Shown here in pieces: positions 12,291 through 25,000 of a stretch of 64,000 bases of DNA. Where the stretch lies: the NCBI RefSeq assembly GCF_000003815.2, contig NC_049987.1, positions 19,626,568 to 19,690,567 on the forward strand. The letters are read 5' to 3'. Position 1 is the first letter of the stretch. Each line of letters opens with the position of its first letter. The position numbers and the translations under genes are program-made. The stretch is from Branchiostoma floridae. Lineage: Eukaryota > Chordata > Leptocardii > Amphioxiformes > Branchiostomatidae. A model generated the notes under the pieces. It saw nothing but the letters and a program-made list of their open reading frames with translations. It had not been told where the DNA came from and did no database searches.

Positions 12291-12515
12291 TTTATTAACA
12301 GTGCCACACACACGGTACAGACAGAAGGTAAACGTAGTCTTTTTACCTCCCCGACCGAAGTCAGGTACCCATTTTGGGTGAAGTGGGAAAGTACGTGTAC
12401 AGTGCCTTTCCCAAGGGCACAACGTCGGAGGCACGGTGGGGATCAAACTCAGGACCTAAAGATTCCAAGACGAAAGCTCTACCAGTTACGCCACGCCCGA
12501 CGCCACACAGTTCCA
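12290..12515 (-). repeat. tRNA-derived SINE, copy 2
   Basis: The minus strand reads GTGGCGTAACTGGTAGAGC (box-A-like), then GGTCCTGAGTTTGATCCCC (box-B-like), then CCTTGGGAAAGGCACTG and ACTTTCCCACTTCACC. The TTGGGAAAGGCACT block recurs at 63,563. This is not a functional tRNA gene: no cloverleaf 3' half follows. The ends are approximate. Confidence 0.7.
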
Positions 12516-13096
12516 GTAGATCTCCTTCTGGTTCAATTCCAACACTATATACTCATCATACTTAGTTACGTTTTTGGTATAGATTATGAAGTAGCAGTTG
12601 TTTAAAAGGGTAAGATCGTCATTATTTCTTCTAGTAAATGACATTGTATACAATGCGTGACAAAAAAGCATGGCTTTTAGCCAAGTAAGCGTTCAGATCT
12701 AACAAATATGCCTGTGCGTGACTTCTTTACTGAACACTGATAATAATCTGTTAAACAAACATTCATGCCATGGATATTTGTGCACCTACTGTTACTGCCA
12801 CGACAATGGTATGGCCATTAAAAAAGGGTAAACAATCGGACCTGCATACCGCTACTGTAGCAGATCTCCCGCTCGGTTCTGCCTTTGTATCTTGTAATGT
12901 TTACATAAATAAGGTTTTACAAAGTAATGCACGGAATGCTTTTTGTGCTGTAGTACTGTACAACGTATTTCTGTTCCAGCACACAGACAGACCCGAAAGC
13001 ATTATGATAAAAGTTTCCGAAGCTGCAAAGGTAAGAACGGGATGTAACAAACCGTTTATGAGTGCTCGAATCTTGGGAATGGGGGTTTGTTAGGAG

Positions 13097-13468
13097 GTTA
13101 AGGCAACCTAAGCAATATTACAGCGTCAAAGTGGAAATATTCTGAATAAGGCAATCTGCATGATATTGACATCCACTGCACTTTATTCTCACATTCACGG
13201 CATAATTTGATACTTTGTGAAGTTAAAAACAGCCCATAGACAAGGCACGGATATTCCTTATTATTGTACCCCCCCCCCCAAAAAAAAAATAAGGACTTGA
13301 TCTGGAATCCCTGTGCAACTCATTCCCCCCGCTGTATTTAACGGCTCAATTTATGAAATAATGATGTAAATGTGCTAAAATAGTGCATTAGATGTCAATA
13401 TTATACATACTGCCTTATTCAGAATATTTCCACTTTTAACAATGTGATATTGCTTAGGTTGCCTTAAC
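13097..13468. mobile_element. MITE with about 88-bp terminal inverted repeats
   Basis: The left arm GTTAAGGCAACCTAAGCAAT ... TGGAAATATTCTGAATAAGGC (13097-13184) is repeated inverted at 13381-13468. The interior contains a C9/A9 homopolymer pair. No ORF is present. The arms differ at about a dozen positions, so this is an old copy. Confidence 0.85.
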
Positions 13469-14250
13469 GTTACGACAAAAGTCGTTTTCGTGGAATCATG
13501 ATTTAGCGGTAGAAAGATTAGCGAGAAAACCGCGAAGATAAACGTTAACCTTAGCTTCCTCGGCGAACATTTCAAGATTTACAGATTTACAAAAGGAAGA
13601 AAGGCTTGGATGAACTCCCGCCTTCGCACCCAGGGGTTTATTTTTGGCAAGAAGTGACACGACTTTGCTATGGCAACTTAATAAAAATTCAAAGTCTTAT
13701 AATATTTTATGACGTATCTTCAACAGCCTCAGGAAATTTTAACTGGGTGCTGTTATTTATATATTGTAACATTTACATGTACTATCGTATCCCACCTACC
13801 CCTGCCCGATAATGGTATTGTCTGGTGACTTTTCACCCGTGACCCCTTGTTTCACCCGTGGATAAACAGGTAAAAACACTTTCTCACAAATTGTGTTTCG
13901 CTTTGCTGCATTTATTCAGTACCGGCAGAATAGAGCAAACGGCTAGAACTCCTTCTTGATCTATGAATTTTCTTGAGTGGTCTCTCGGAAACCCTCAGTG
14001 CTCGCACCGCGGAAAGGGGCGATATAATTTTTCGAAGCCTCGCTTGGGAGGGGGGCGTGGTTGAAAATGTACACAAAAGTTAGACGTCTGAGCTTAGGAT
14101 AGTTTCTATTTCATATTATTTCATACGTGTATTGTGTCAATTCTAGATACAATATATACGTGCTGCACACTTATTGTCTCTATTCTAGATATACGTATTG
14201 CCAAGGAAGAAGAAGAAGGACGTTTTATCAAGTATTGCACACCTTTCAGC
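13469..14250. other. Region upstream of the SDR gene
   Basis: I see no gene. The last 50 bases before the ATG at 14251 (AGAAGAAGAAGGACG...) are the probable 5' UTR. No TATA box is obvious. Confidence 0.4.
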
Positions 14251-15747
14251 ATGGCGTCCGGCAAGTGCGTGGCCCTGGTGACGGGCGGGGGGAGTGGCAT
14301 CGGGCGGGCCACGGCCGTCAGGTTCGCCGAGCTCGGCTACCACTGCGCCGTCGCCGACATTGACGAGGCCAGTGCACGGGAGACGGTCGGCATGCTGAAA
14401 ACTCCAGGTCTCTTAAGGTTGTTTCACACGTGCGTATATATTGTGCGTACGAGGTCCGTATGGAAGTCTGTAGCCTCTACCAGGCTCCACAGGGCGCTAG
14501 AAAAGTAGATTGGACAAATGTAAACAATTGATATGCCATACGAGTTAGCTGGGTCTCAAACCATACTCCTCGGCCAGCTAACTCCTTTGTCATGTTATCT
14601 ACATTTGTCTAGTTTCGACTTTTTTCTACAGTGACCTGTGGGGCCTGGTAGAGGCCTCCATAGGAACCTCATACGGTATTGAATATATACGAATGTGTGC
14701 CCCCCCCCCTTAAATGAAGCAGAATTACAATCTTTAATACCATGTCATGGCACCGACGCAGAATTAGGCACACCTGCACATTGTTACCTCGCCAAGCAAG
14801 GTAGTTTTGTTTTTGTACAATAGTGAGCGTATGTATGTTTGCGTTTCTGTGGATGGACAGTATAACTTCAGAAATCCTGGATAGATTGTATTGATTTTTG
14901 GCATGTATTTTTGGACAGGTACTGATGAGATCTTGAAGTGATTAGATTGTGACCCAGCGGCTTGTTACTGAACTACAGCAGAAGTTTTTGTTTTGGTATC
15001 TCAACTTCTGGACATCCTATAGCTGTGCAGCTCTATTTCTTTCTTCTTTCATATTAAAGCCGTAGTTTTTTACTAGCATTCCTTCCTTTATTCATCTATC
15101 CAGGTCTAGCTGTGCAGGTAGATGTCAGCAACACTGCCAGTGTCCAGGCGATGGTTGATACCACAGTCAAACAGTTTGGCCGTATCGACTGCGCTTTCAA
15201 CAACGCCGGCATCGAGGGCGCTCGTGAGAAAATCGTGGACTACCCAGAAGACATGTTTGACAGGGTCATGAACGTGAACTTGAAGGGGATGTGGCTGTGC
15301 GTGAAGTACGAGGTCGCCCAGATGCTCAAACAGGAGCGAGTCATCAGCGACCCGGCAAAATGGGCGGGCAAACCCGACCTGTGTCGTTTCCAAGGGCAAC
15401 GCGGGAGCATCGTCAACTCCAGTAGCATCGCAGGACTCGACTCGATGCCCGAGTTCACGCCGTACTGCGCGTCAAAGTGGGGGATCATCGGACTGACCAA
15501 GACAGTGGCACAGGAGTACGCTAAGGATGGGATCCGCGTGAACGCTGTGTGCCCTGGTACGACAGACACGCCCATGCGGGGCCGGTTCGAGGCCCAGTGG
15601 CCAGACTGGCAGGCGAAGACGGATGCTAGTTACCCCGTGGGCAGGGTCGCTGCACCAGAGGAGGTGGCCGAGGCTGTTGTCTGGCTGTGCAGTGATGCCT
15701 GTCCATTCACTACAGGGGAGTACCTGAACATTGCTGGGGGCAGATAG
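14251..15747 (+). CDS. Classical short-chain dehydrogenase/reductase (SDR)
   Basis: There are two exons, 14251-14407 and 15104-15747, joined in phase 1 (CCAG|GTCTCT ... ATCCAG|GTCTAG), giving 266 aa. The cofactor loop is TGGGSGIG (residues 11-18). Asp36 at the end of beta-2 suggests NAD(H) rather than NADP(H). NNAG is at 85-88, and the catalytic set is Asn111, Ser160, Tyr173 and Lys177 (YCASK). The PG motif is at 203-204. The length is normal for a classical SDR. The substrate cannot be read from sequence; the overall look is of the FabG/glucose-1-dehydrogenase-like group. The donor GTCTCT is weak but gives the only in-frame join. A foldback element sits in the intron. The gene converges with the TPR gene that ends at 16914. 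Confidence 0.9.
14425..14700. mobile_element. Foldback MITE in the SDR intron
   Basis: Long inverted arms run from CACACGTGCGTATATATT to its counterpart AATATATACGAATGTGTG. They include CCTCTACCAGGCTCCACAG against CTGTGGGGCCTGGTAGAGG, and GTTAGCTGG against CCAGCTAAC around a short loop. Confidence 0.85.
14780..15000. repeat. Probable interspersed-repeat fragment
   Basis: This intronic stretch (CAAGCAAGGTAGTTTTGTTTTTGTACAATAGTGAGCG ...) has the look of a dispersed repeat, but I cannot place it in a family or find a second copy here. Confidence 0.25.
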
Positions 15748-16913
15748 GAATGATGCTGCAAAAAGATAGAAAAAAGAATGCCCCCTCCCAAAAATGGCAT
15801 GCTGTCCATAAACTGGGCAGGGTAAAAGGAACAAGACACAAAATGCACTGAGGGAGATAGCCTCCCTTCTCTTACCATTCAAAGTGATAACAACAGAATG
15901 ATTGACAAGCTTCTTGGGCCCACCTGCAGCCTGAAATCTCTAGGCAAATATTCATATTATATGTAAAATGTAGACTAAGTGGAGATAAGAATGTGCAGTG
16001 CAGATATTGTAGTGGTATAGCCATTATGATACTAAATAGCAGAATGGTCCCCAAACAGTGGAAAACATAGCAAATGAGGACATGGCAAATGAGGACTCGT
16101 TAAGCTTTGTTTTTACAAAGATTGAACTTAAGCCTAGATAGGGTATTAGATAATAATAAGCAACCTACAATTTGCATGCAGACTGAAATTAGAATGGCAG
16201 GAATATACAGAAAGCGGCAAATATATGGTTTATATTTTTTTTGGAAATATGTTGCTTGTAGTATTATATGATGCTGGAGTTGTAGAGATGTCACATATTA
16301 TTTGTTGTGACCCATTTACAGCATGTCTTTGTTGTGTAGCTGACAGCTGAGGTGTATGCATATTTGCCAACATTTGATCCAGAAACATGCATTTTTAAAG
16401 ATGAAGTAGAATTGCTTCTGTATGCATTTTGGGCTAGAACCATGGAAGTAGGACATATCAGAATCTCAGAATGTGCCACACTGTTTTAATGCCTTTGCAC
16501 TCCCAAGTCCCAACCAATGTAATTACAGGAATATGTTGGTTTCATGAGAAACCATTTTAAGTTCATATATAACATGACCTAAGAAGCAAAGGATTTCTAA
16601 ATCAATAGATAAACTAGCACTCCATCTATATACAATGTAATATAGAAACACTCATATAATATTTCATACAGACAATGTGTAATTTCAGAAATCTAGATAT
16701 TACAGTATAGTGAAAGGTCTGTGGTTACAAAATACAGGTGTGATTGAATTGCATACCCAAATTTTAAAATCTCAAGTGAACAATTTTTGGGGCTGTTCAT
16801 TTTCTATCAACATATCTGCTGTGCTCTGTCTCAACTTTCTCATCGGCTCTGTCTTCATCAGAAGTCTCTTCTAAATCAGAATACATGTATATTCAAGTAC
16901 AGATCTCTGATTG
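15748..16913. other. Convergent intergenic region
   Basis: This lies between the stop of the SDR gene (+) and the stop of TPR gene A (-) and must contain both 3' UTRs. I see no further gene. Confidence 0.5.
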
Positions 16914-19900
16914 TCATATTTGTTGATCATACAAGAGATACTGTACACAGACAGCGAGACAAAGTGCTGCTATGCTTATAAAAGCTAACACAATGTTCCT
17001 CTTGTTGCAATTGTAAGTGGTAATGTCATCATCTCCAAATGTTTCTTCAAACATTGGATCTGATTTTCTGCCCTTACTGTTGTTCGAAATGAGCTTTGAC
17101 AGAAGCTCAACGCGGCCTTCTGCAAATTGTACTTCGGACGGAAACTTTGAAGACTTCGCGATCTCGAGCGCCTCCTCTGCCATCTCCAGTGCTCTCTGCC
17201 TCCTGTTCCTGTACCTGAACAGGTCCGACCGAGCCAGATGCCAATAGTAGCGCATGCGGTTTGGGATACCGTCCCACAAGTTTTTCTCCACTTCGTCTAA
17301 ACTGTCCCCCGCTTGTCTCAGGTCATCCTCGGTCACATCGTCCGATCTGTTCGCCGATCGAACCTCTGACCAGCACCCAAGTAGAGACATGGCATGGCGG
17401 ATGTGCGCCCTGCGTAGCTTGTTCCTACACGACTCGTCCTCCTCCCCACCCTGTCTGTAGTGTTGTATGGCGTACTGAAAGGCCTCTGTGGCATGGTCCT
17501 GAAAATCGCTTGTAGAAATCTCCAGATCCGTGCACTCCTCGTTTAGCACTTGCGCGAACAGGGCGGCGACGTTATACCAGATCTCTCCCGTGTCACGCCC
17601 TACCTGCAATTGGTCCAAACCCTGAAGGATGAAAATCTATAATTAGTCCATGTATGAATATGCTCAAACCATTGTAGCTATAACACTATAAGTGTTAAGG
17701 TGCAAAAATTTAGTAAGACTGTTGACTACAGAAATATGAAGTACTTTTTGATATTGGTTACTTGCAAGAGTACGTTACTAGGCTAAGCCATGATCAGTTA
17801 CTTATGCATCCCCCCGAGTACAGTTACTGCCAAAACGCATAGGCTTTTGTATTGTCACTCATATTCTCAAATATGGTGTTGAACAGTAGCAATATTGTAT
17901 TGTCTCTGTTTTTGTCAGCAGGGTTAGCCCTTTGTAATAGCCATAGGCTAGTTGGGCAGCCCTGGTTGTGTGTTCTGAACAGCCAAACCAATAAATAAAT
18001 AAAATAAACAGTAGCAATGCTTAACAGCAATACGTTGATATAGTTACCGAGGAACGTTTATTAAGTGTCCTTGTTCAGTGCTTTACCTGTTGTGCTAAGG
18101 CAATGGCATTCTCGGCTTCCTTGTACTTCTTCTCCTTGCGAAACAGTGCCGACTTCAGGTAGAGCATGTGCGCCTGGTGATGGTGAGGGTCCTGAGTCTG
18201 GAATATCAACTCCTGTACCCGCAGTATGCTCTGTTGTCCGTCTGCCAGGTCATTCCGGTAGTACGCAGCAACGATATTCTGTCGATAACAAGACACACTC
18301 TTCTATAGTCTACAAAAATAAACCCCATATTTATACATGATAGACATGGTAGCTCAATATCTTTGAGAGTCTTAGCCATCCTTGGAGGAAAATATGAAAA
18401 CTTACTTCAAGAACTATCCGAATGAGGATGTCAGGGTTTTCTGCAAAGTGGCTGCAGACTCTTCTGTAGAACCGGTCGTAGTTATGCCATTTTCCTGTAA
18501 AGAATGTAGGAATTTTTTCAATGGTTCTCTGACATTTATTCTAGAGAATTTGCGGCAAAGGTACACCATGTAGTGTATTTGATGTAATGCAGATATCAAG
18601 CACATGCAAAAAGTGAATATTACCTTATTACAATATTTACCTTCTTCCTCTAGTATTTCCATGTGTGATATTATCGTTTGACATTCACCCTCCAGTTTTT
18701 TGTCACCTGAAAAAGATGTAAATCATTTTTGGACGTTATAACGCTTTGTAAAAATGTCTTGCTATAAACAAACAGCATTATTAAACCCCAATATTGATGC
18801 AATGTATGGTACGTGTTGACAAATGTGTATGATGGTGTTTAAAAATCTGCCATTAACAATCTTGTTAAAGGATGTGGCAAAATATGATTAAGTTGATGTC
18901 AATGTGAACTTTTTCCTCACCAAAAGTGCCTTGTCGGGGCATCCTTTTGAACATGCACAGTCGGCCATTTTTGAAACCCATGTCTTGTTCTTTGTCTTTC
19001 ACCCGCCTCTCTGTCTGTTGGGTAGCGATAATGATTGTTATTAAGTACATGAAAAGGAAAAACGTCCAACGATATGATATGAAAGAAAGAGTCATAAGAA
19101 AATATTTCATAAACATCCGTTGATATATCGAACAATATTAGGCAAGGAACAATTGAACGATTTATTGTTCACTTATTACCAACTTTAAGTGAGGATAATT
19201 CATTCTACCGCATTCGAACTTCGTCTCATGACATACTCCACGTTTACAACACTGCGCAAATACTTGAATAATTGTACAGCAGCACCGCCTCCTGTTTACT
19301 CGCAGACAACAATGAATTATTGTAGGCATACCTTTCCCCGAGCTCCGCCATATGCATGTTTTCTGCCTAACAGTTCCTCTTTTACTTGCGTACCGCCATC
19401 GTTTTCTCTGCAGAAGAATTCTGGCACTGAGTCCAGGAGTTTGATTTTTGCAAGGTGAAAGGAGGCATTGGTTTCCTAAAGTTTGTATTCAATCAAGCTA
19501 GCTTTCAGATTACAACAATTGGGCCTGATTAAGAGGTACAGTATTTTATACGTTTCTTCTTGTTGGTCGACACTTCAAAGCTACGAGTTACATTTGCATT
19601 CATACGTTTACAATATGTCTACACTGTCAAGTGTCTACCTACATAGTCATAGGCTAGTTGGGCAGCCATGGCTGTGTGTACTGAACATCCAAACCAATAA
19701 ATAGATAAATAAATAAATAAGCAAATAAAAAGATAAAACATGTCACAAATGGAAAACAAAACTAGCGGATAGGATAATTACCTGTCTGTGTTGCTGTGTG
19801 TTTGGTGCTCTCGACCTTCTTGGCAACATCCTTCCCGTCCACTGTCATAGAACTCCCCTCACTTTGTATCTGTATCCCAACAGGGTTACTGATGTTGTAC

Positions 19901-20806
19901 ACGTTGTAAACTGGAGGGGGTCCATACGGTACTGCGACGGCGGTACATGCCTGATGTGCACACGGGAGGTACTGCTGCACAGCTTGGTTGAAAGGCACCA
20001 GTTGGCTATCTGTATTATCTGTAAATGTGTTCACCTTAATTTTCTATAATGCAGTTTACAATAACATCTGTTTATAAGATAGAACTGCATTGAACAACGA
20101 TAAACAATATGTCTTAACGCCATATTACTGAACAACACTTGTACGTTGTAGGAAACTATCTACTTTTAATTACAAGAAATTAGTAGTATGGATTTAATTT
20201 GTTCAGTCTGGTAATTCTAAGACTTGGGCAGTTTCACTTTTGATGCCCAACATAATATATTAAAAATACACCCACCGACGTCATGGAAAATGCAGGAGTG
20301 CTATGTAGCACCTTTGCTTGGACAGAATTGAAACGAAGATGTATGCTATCCACACTGACATTAATTCCAATTGGTGTCGATTTTCATACATGGAAGAGAA
20401 TTGCCGGAATTGCCGGAATTGCCTTGCTAACATAAGGCAACTCCAGTTGGGCTTGGTAACAACAAAGGCTGTGTGCTACCCCCCTCCCCCTGCACGTCGA
20501 ATAACTTTGGTACTTAATTATGACTGCTTTGAATATAGAGGGGAAAATCTAATTGCAATTTCATTTCCCGTTGTTTATTTGATTACTAGAATTCCCAAAT
20601 TTTGAGCCCTTAAAGGAGTTAACTTGCACAGTACGTCAAAAATGGAACCGGAGTCTTTTTCGTAAGACGGCTGTTGTTTACGTACCTGCTACGGGCTCCG
20701 AGTAATCCTTTCCCTCAGATGATTCCATCTCGATTAACCAAGTCGTAATGTTACTAGCCGTTATGTCATTCCTGTCACTTCTAGAACTCTCATCAGATAG
20801 TATCAT
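16914..20806 (-). CDS. RHIM-like motif, TPR-like, tail-anchored protein, gene A
   Basis: The exons (minus strand) are 20686-20806, 19782-20018, 18921-19010, 18641-18706, 18406-18494, 18087-18278 and 16914-17621. The first four introns are phase 1 and the last two phase 0, giving 500 aa. Residues 81-100 (YNISNPVGIQIQSEGSSMTV) resemble a RHIM: an IQI core in place of (I/V)Q(V/I)G, then a hydrophobic M-T-V. Residues 172-460 are helical and TPR-like, with repeated A..Y/A..A spacing (KYKEAENAIALAQQ, RRQRALEMAEEALEIAKSS). Residues about 474-495 form a C-terminal membrane helix (NIVLAFISIAALCLAVCVQY), so the protein is probably tail-anchored with the motif facing the cytosol. A second in-frame ATG at 20728 (GAGATGGAA) has the better context and would give a start 26 residues later. 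Exon 3 uses the second AG of CAGACAG to keep frame. Function is inferred only. Confidence 0.75.
17937..18010 (+). repeat. Interspersed repeat 3' end, copy 1
   Basis: CATAGGCTAGTTGGGCAGCC followed by CCAAACCAATAAATAAATAAA. The same sequence recurs at 19648-19735, so this is the 3' end of a retroposon (LINE or SINE). It lies in the last intron of gene A. Confidence 0.65.
19648..19735 (+). repeat. Interspersed repeat 3' end, copy 2
   Basis: Same family as 17937-18010, with a longer (AATA)n tail. It lies in intron 2 of gene A. Confidence 0.65.
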
Positions 20807-20922
20807 ACAATCCAGATGAAAGTCTTGTAACCCATTCCTATTGAACGTGGCAGTAGCGCCTGTACGTGTTTATGGACACGAAGCCGTCAGTAACCGGAGG
20901 CTATATCTGACGTGACACAGAC

Positions 20923-20938
20923 GCACGTGATTGAAATA
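20923..20938 (-). promoter_or_regulatory. E-box promoter element shared with gene B
   Basis: GCACGTGATTGAAATA is found identically at 26436-26451. It lies 117 bases upstream of the first ATG of gene A, and 242 bases upstream in gene B. It contains a CACGTG E-box. Confidence 0.5.
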
Positions 20939-21388
20939 CGAGCGTCCCGATAACAAAGAAGCTTACGCGAATGAATGGCTGCGTACCTTTGCTGTGACTC
21001 ACGGGCTAGTGAGTACGAAACTACAGTGTCGCCTCCATAGCAGGCTTCTTGGCTGGATTTTTGGCATACTAAGTATTCTGAATTACCCTCGTATCATATA
21101 CATTGTTCGGTACCAGTTTTATGGCCGTACCAGATCCTGGTAGCTGTCCAAAATCAGCACATGGTAAGCTCATCAGAAAAGTGATAAACAATCGGTGAAC
21201 AGCACGCAATAAGCCCCACGAAGGCAAGCCAAGAAACCTGATATAGAGGTTGTTTGTATGCGAATCACATATTGATAGTCCGCCGAAGAAAAATCTTCCA
21301 GTTGGTTTCTGTTCCTCGATTCCAGTATGTTTACTCGTACCAACCGTGGAAATATAACCGTCGTTAATTGGTTGATAAAAGAGACTTA

Positions 21389-21398
21389 GGGAATTTCT
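21389..21398. promoter_or_regulatory. NF-kappaB-like site (one mismatch)
   Basis: GGGAATTTCT matches GGGRNWYYCC at nine of ten positions, about 580 bases upstream of the start of gene A. Single sites of this kind arise often by chance. Confidence 0.2.
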
Positions 21399-21744
21399 TT
21401 ACACGTACAAGGATTTTTACATGACCGTTTGACCAGTGAGTCATGATACACACTTGTAAAACAAGGCCAATGTCACCTTAGTGTAAACTGTGTTGGTCAT
21501 CATGAGGACTAAATCAAAGCATTGACTCTTCGCCATTTTCTGCAAGCTATCGCCGCAGAATTGCTACACATAATATGACCGTGTGATCTACCAATTTAAA
21601 GCAAAAGATACCAATAAGAAACATCATATCTATGCATTACAGTACAACATGGGGGAGATATATATATACATTTTGTCAAATTGGTGCAACAGTTGTATTT
21701 GCTGTTGAACTTTTATTCAAAGACCTATTTGGGGAATAAAAGGT

Positions 21745-21844
21745 NNNNNNNNNNNNNNNNNNNNNNNNNNNNNNNNNNNNNNNNNNNNNNNNNNNNNNNN
21801 NNNNNNNNNNNNNNNNNNNNNNNNNNNNNNNNNNNNNNNNNNNN
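21745..21844. other. Assembly gap (100 N)
   Basis: A run of exactly 100 N, so probably a gap of unknown size. Confidence 0.99.
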
Positions 21845-22064
21845 GTCCATGCTAAAAGGCTGATTAGAATATATAGTAACTGCAGTACTTGAAAAAGTTA
21901 AACCAAACAAATGAATAAATAATATAAGAATGACGAAGTATAACGATTATATCTGATTCTCTGTGGATATTGGAATATGACATTTCCGCGTTATAAGTCA
22001 TTGCTGCCATTTCAACCGTTGAAAATGTCGATTTTCATATACTGTTTCACATGTTGTGCAATCT

Positions 22065-25000
22065 TTAATGTTCAACATACAAGCTATGTATCAGTACTGC
22101 TGTCAACACGTTAAGTAGGATGGATATCATCAGTAGAACAGCTGACTGTGCCCGTGTCGTCGTCCTACCATTGGGGATTTCCTCACCTGCAGTATGAAAA
22201 AAATTCAGCGTTGTAATCAAAATGACATGGAAAAATACCTCCAACTTCTAAAAAAAACAGAGAGAGAGAGGGAGAGAGAGAGAGAGATACAATATGTTGT
22301 ATGATATTAAGCACTGATCTGTGAAGGCCCTCAATTACATGGAGAAATTAGTGGCAAGTCTGTAACCTGGGCCATTTGACATGTATCAAAGAATAGGTGG
22401 AATTATTGATCTTTTATTAAAATGCATGGATATGAGAAATTTACTGTACCAGATTTTGATGCCCGTTGGTCGCCGGGTTGCCGCAATGTGTATGGAATCT
22501 TTGTACTCGGCAATGATGTAATTTCTGTCTCCTGGTATTTGAACAACATAGAAATGGGTCTTAGGCGTCAACCTAATGCAGAGTGCTGAAGATATGTCGT
22601 CAAAAACATTGAACAAAATCACAATTAAAGGCGAATATCAGCTTACCTCTGCTAAACTCTCCTCTGGCGACAACCACGCCATGTCCTCAGCATCCTCCTC
22701 CACTCGCGTCTCCTCTCTGTTCAGCTCACCTGCCCTTTTCAGCAAGCCCAGTCTCACTTCTGCGAACCTGACTTCAGAGGGGAAGCCACCCTTGGCTTTC
22801 TTGGCGATCTTCAGCGCTTCTTCCGCCATCTCTGTTGCCCTTTGTATCTTACCACGCCGTCGGAAGAGGTCTGACTTGGCGAGATACCACGAACAGCGCA
22901 TACGTTTGGGGATGCCCTCCCATAGGTTGTTTTCTACCTCTTCTAGACTGTTTTCAGCTTTTTGTAGATCCTGTTTTGGGATTAGGCCTGGGTTGGTACC
23001 GGTTGACGTCCCGTCGTACCAGCAACCCACGGCAACCATTGCTAAACGGATATGAGATCGCCGTAGCTGGTTTTTGCATGTTTCGTCCTTCGCGTCCAGT
23101 CCTGACTCGTAGTGATCAATAGCATTCTCGAAAGCAGACACTGCTTCTTTGTAAAGTTCATTTGCTGTGTCTGGAGAGTTCTCGCATTCGTAAAGAACCT
23201 GGGCTTTCAGCGCGGCGATGTTGTACCAGACGGAGGCAATATCTCGTCCAGGTTTCATGTGGGGAAGGCTCTGTTAAAAAAAAAAAAAACATTTACATGA
23301 ACAAAAATGATGAAATAAATTTAGAATGCAAGGTACAACAAGATACTAGTAAACAACAGCAACATGAACACAAACATGACCTATCATTGTATAAAAAAAT
23401 GACAGTTGTCAAAAAGTCAAGAAAAATACAGAAACGTATATGTTAATTCTTGCGCCAAGATCTATTTCGCAAAAGAGTTTCTGAAGTGTTTGTGAAAAAA
23501 TTTATAGAATCAGCTTGAAAAACTTCATCAAATACACCGACGTGTCCTCATACCTGCAGAGCTAGAGTGTTGATGTTTTCAGCCTCGGCATGTCGCCTTT
23601 GTTTCCGGAGCAGTGCAGACTTCAGGTACAGCCTGTGTGCCTGCTGCTGTGCGGGGTCACTGACTTTCTGCACGAGGTCGTCTGCCTGATGAAGACTGGT
23701 GTAGCCGCCTTGGAAGTCCTCGCGAAAGTAGGCAGCGACCACATCCTGTTGAGAAAGGTTATGGAAATCGTTTATACACCAGTGTACCTTTCATGGGAGG
23801 GGGCTATTACGAGTCCTATAATAGATGCGATACTTACCAATGGCATAATGTAACTTTATTTATCAGCCAATCTATCCATCAGGCTACTCAGTAATAACAA
23901 ACAGCGTTGTCTCTCTATTACGCATGCAGGTATCAAGCACACACACACAAACAAACACACCCACATACACACACACACACGCATACACACATACACACAC
24001 ACACACGCGCGCGCGCGCGCGCACACACACACNNNNNNNNNNNNNNNNNNNNNNNNNNNNNNNNNNNNNNNNNNNNNNNNNNNNNNNNNNNNNNNNNNNN
24101 NNNNNNNNNNNNNNNNNNNNNNNNNNNNNNNNCTCAGACATCCGCACCAGAATATATGATCTCCCTCGTGTCGTTCTATCGCCGTCTCCAGAAACTTGTC
24201 ATACTCTAGCCAGTTTCCTGTCAGACAAATGTTAGATATTGTGACATGTAAATTATCTTCTGTCACTTATCCATTTAATACAAACGATTGACAAATCAAC
24301 AATGAAAATCATATAAAGCAAAACAATGATGCTGTACCTTGTTCTTCTAGCACTTCCATCCTTGTTATGATACGCCGTGATACTCTGTCAACTCTTTTGC
24401 CTGCATAGAATTCACCAGTAAATATGGAGCAAAATATATTTTGAAAATACATAAAAAATGTCGGTAAACCATATCACCATTAGCTGTCAGTAAATTTAGT
24501 ATGTGCGACATGTGTGCATGGGTAATAGAGTGACATATGTGGTATATGGATGGAAGGATGGACTGATAATGTTACATTACGAGTGTTTCCCCATTGAATT
24601 ACTGTAATCTATACATCGCCATTAGGTTTACATATCTGTTTTATATACGTATATGAGATTACTGACAGATTTTTTCGTACAAAATTAGAAAAGATGCCCT
24701 TACATATGGTCAGCTCTGGCATAGGCTTTAACCGAGTAACCTGAGTGCTCTTCGAGGTTTCTGTGAAGGAAAACGAGATACAAGTTTCAATGATACAGAA
24801 ATGTCCCAATGCTTAGTTGGTATTCCTGTGATTAATTGGGGAAACGAAGTTGAAAGATGGAAAACACACACACTAAAAACTATAAAGTGTGTGTTATGTA
24901 ACTAACCTTTACTTGTCCTCTCACTCCTGTCCTCCCGGTGCCTCCTCTCTTCATCATCGTTGTCACTGCTCCAGTCTACATACATGGCATGCGAAGTGTT

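Larger units (their letters stand above)
20807..22064. other. Region between TPR genes A and B
   Basis: This holds the promoter of gene A and the 3' flank of gene B, plus a 100-N gap. I see no additional exon. Confidence 0.5.

Noticed and set aside
12470-12515. tRNA gene
   Set aside because: Box A and box B are recognisable, but the stem pairs and 3' half are missing and the sequence continues as a SINE body.
12770-13093. 107-codon plus-strand ORF
   Set aside because: No domain, no homologous copy and composition like the intergenic flanks. It ends at the border of a MITE.
15472-15882. Minus-strand ORF of 136 codons
   Set aside because: It is the antisense shadow of the SDR coding exon and has no features of its own.
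18917-19135. Reading gene A exon 3 from the first AG (CCCAACAG|ACAG)
   Set aside because: That acceptor gives a phase that does not join the next exon. The second AG, 4 bases on, keeps frame on both sides.
22576-23055. Plus-strand ORF of 159 codons (MQSAEDMSSKTL...)
   Set aside because: It lies antisense to exon 8 of TPR gene B, where codon bias on the other strand leaves it open by chance.
23856-24266. ORFs running through (CA)n and the N gap
   Set aside because: They encode low-complexity repeats and unknown bases. Only the 24133-24217 part on the minus strand is a real exon piece.
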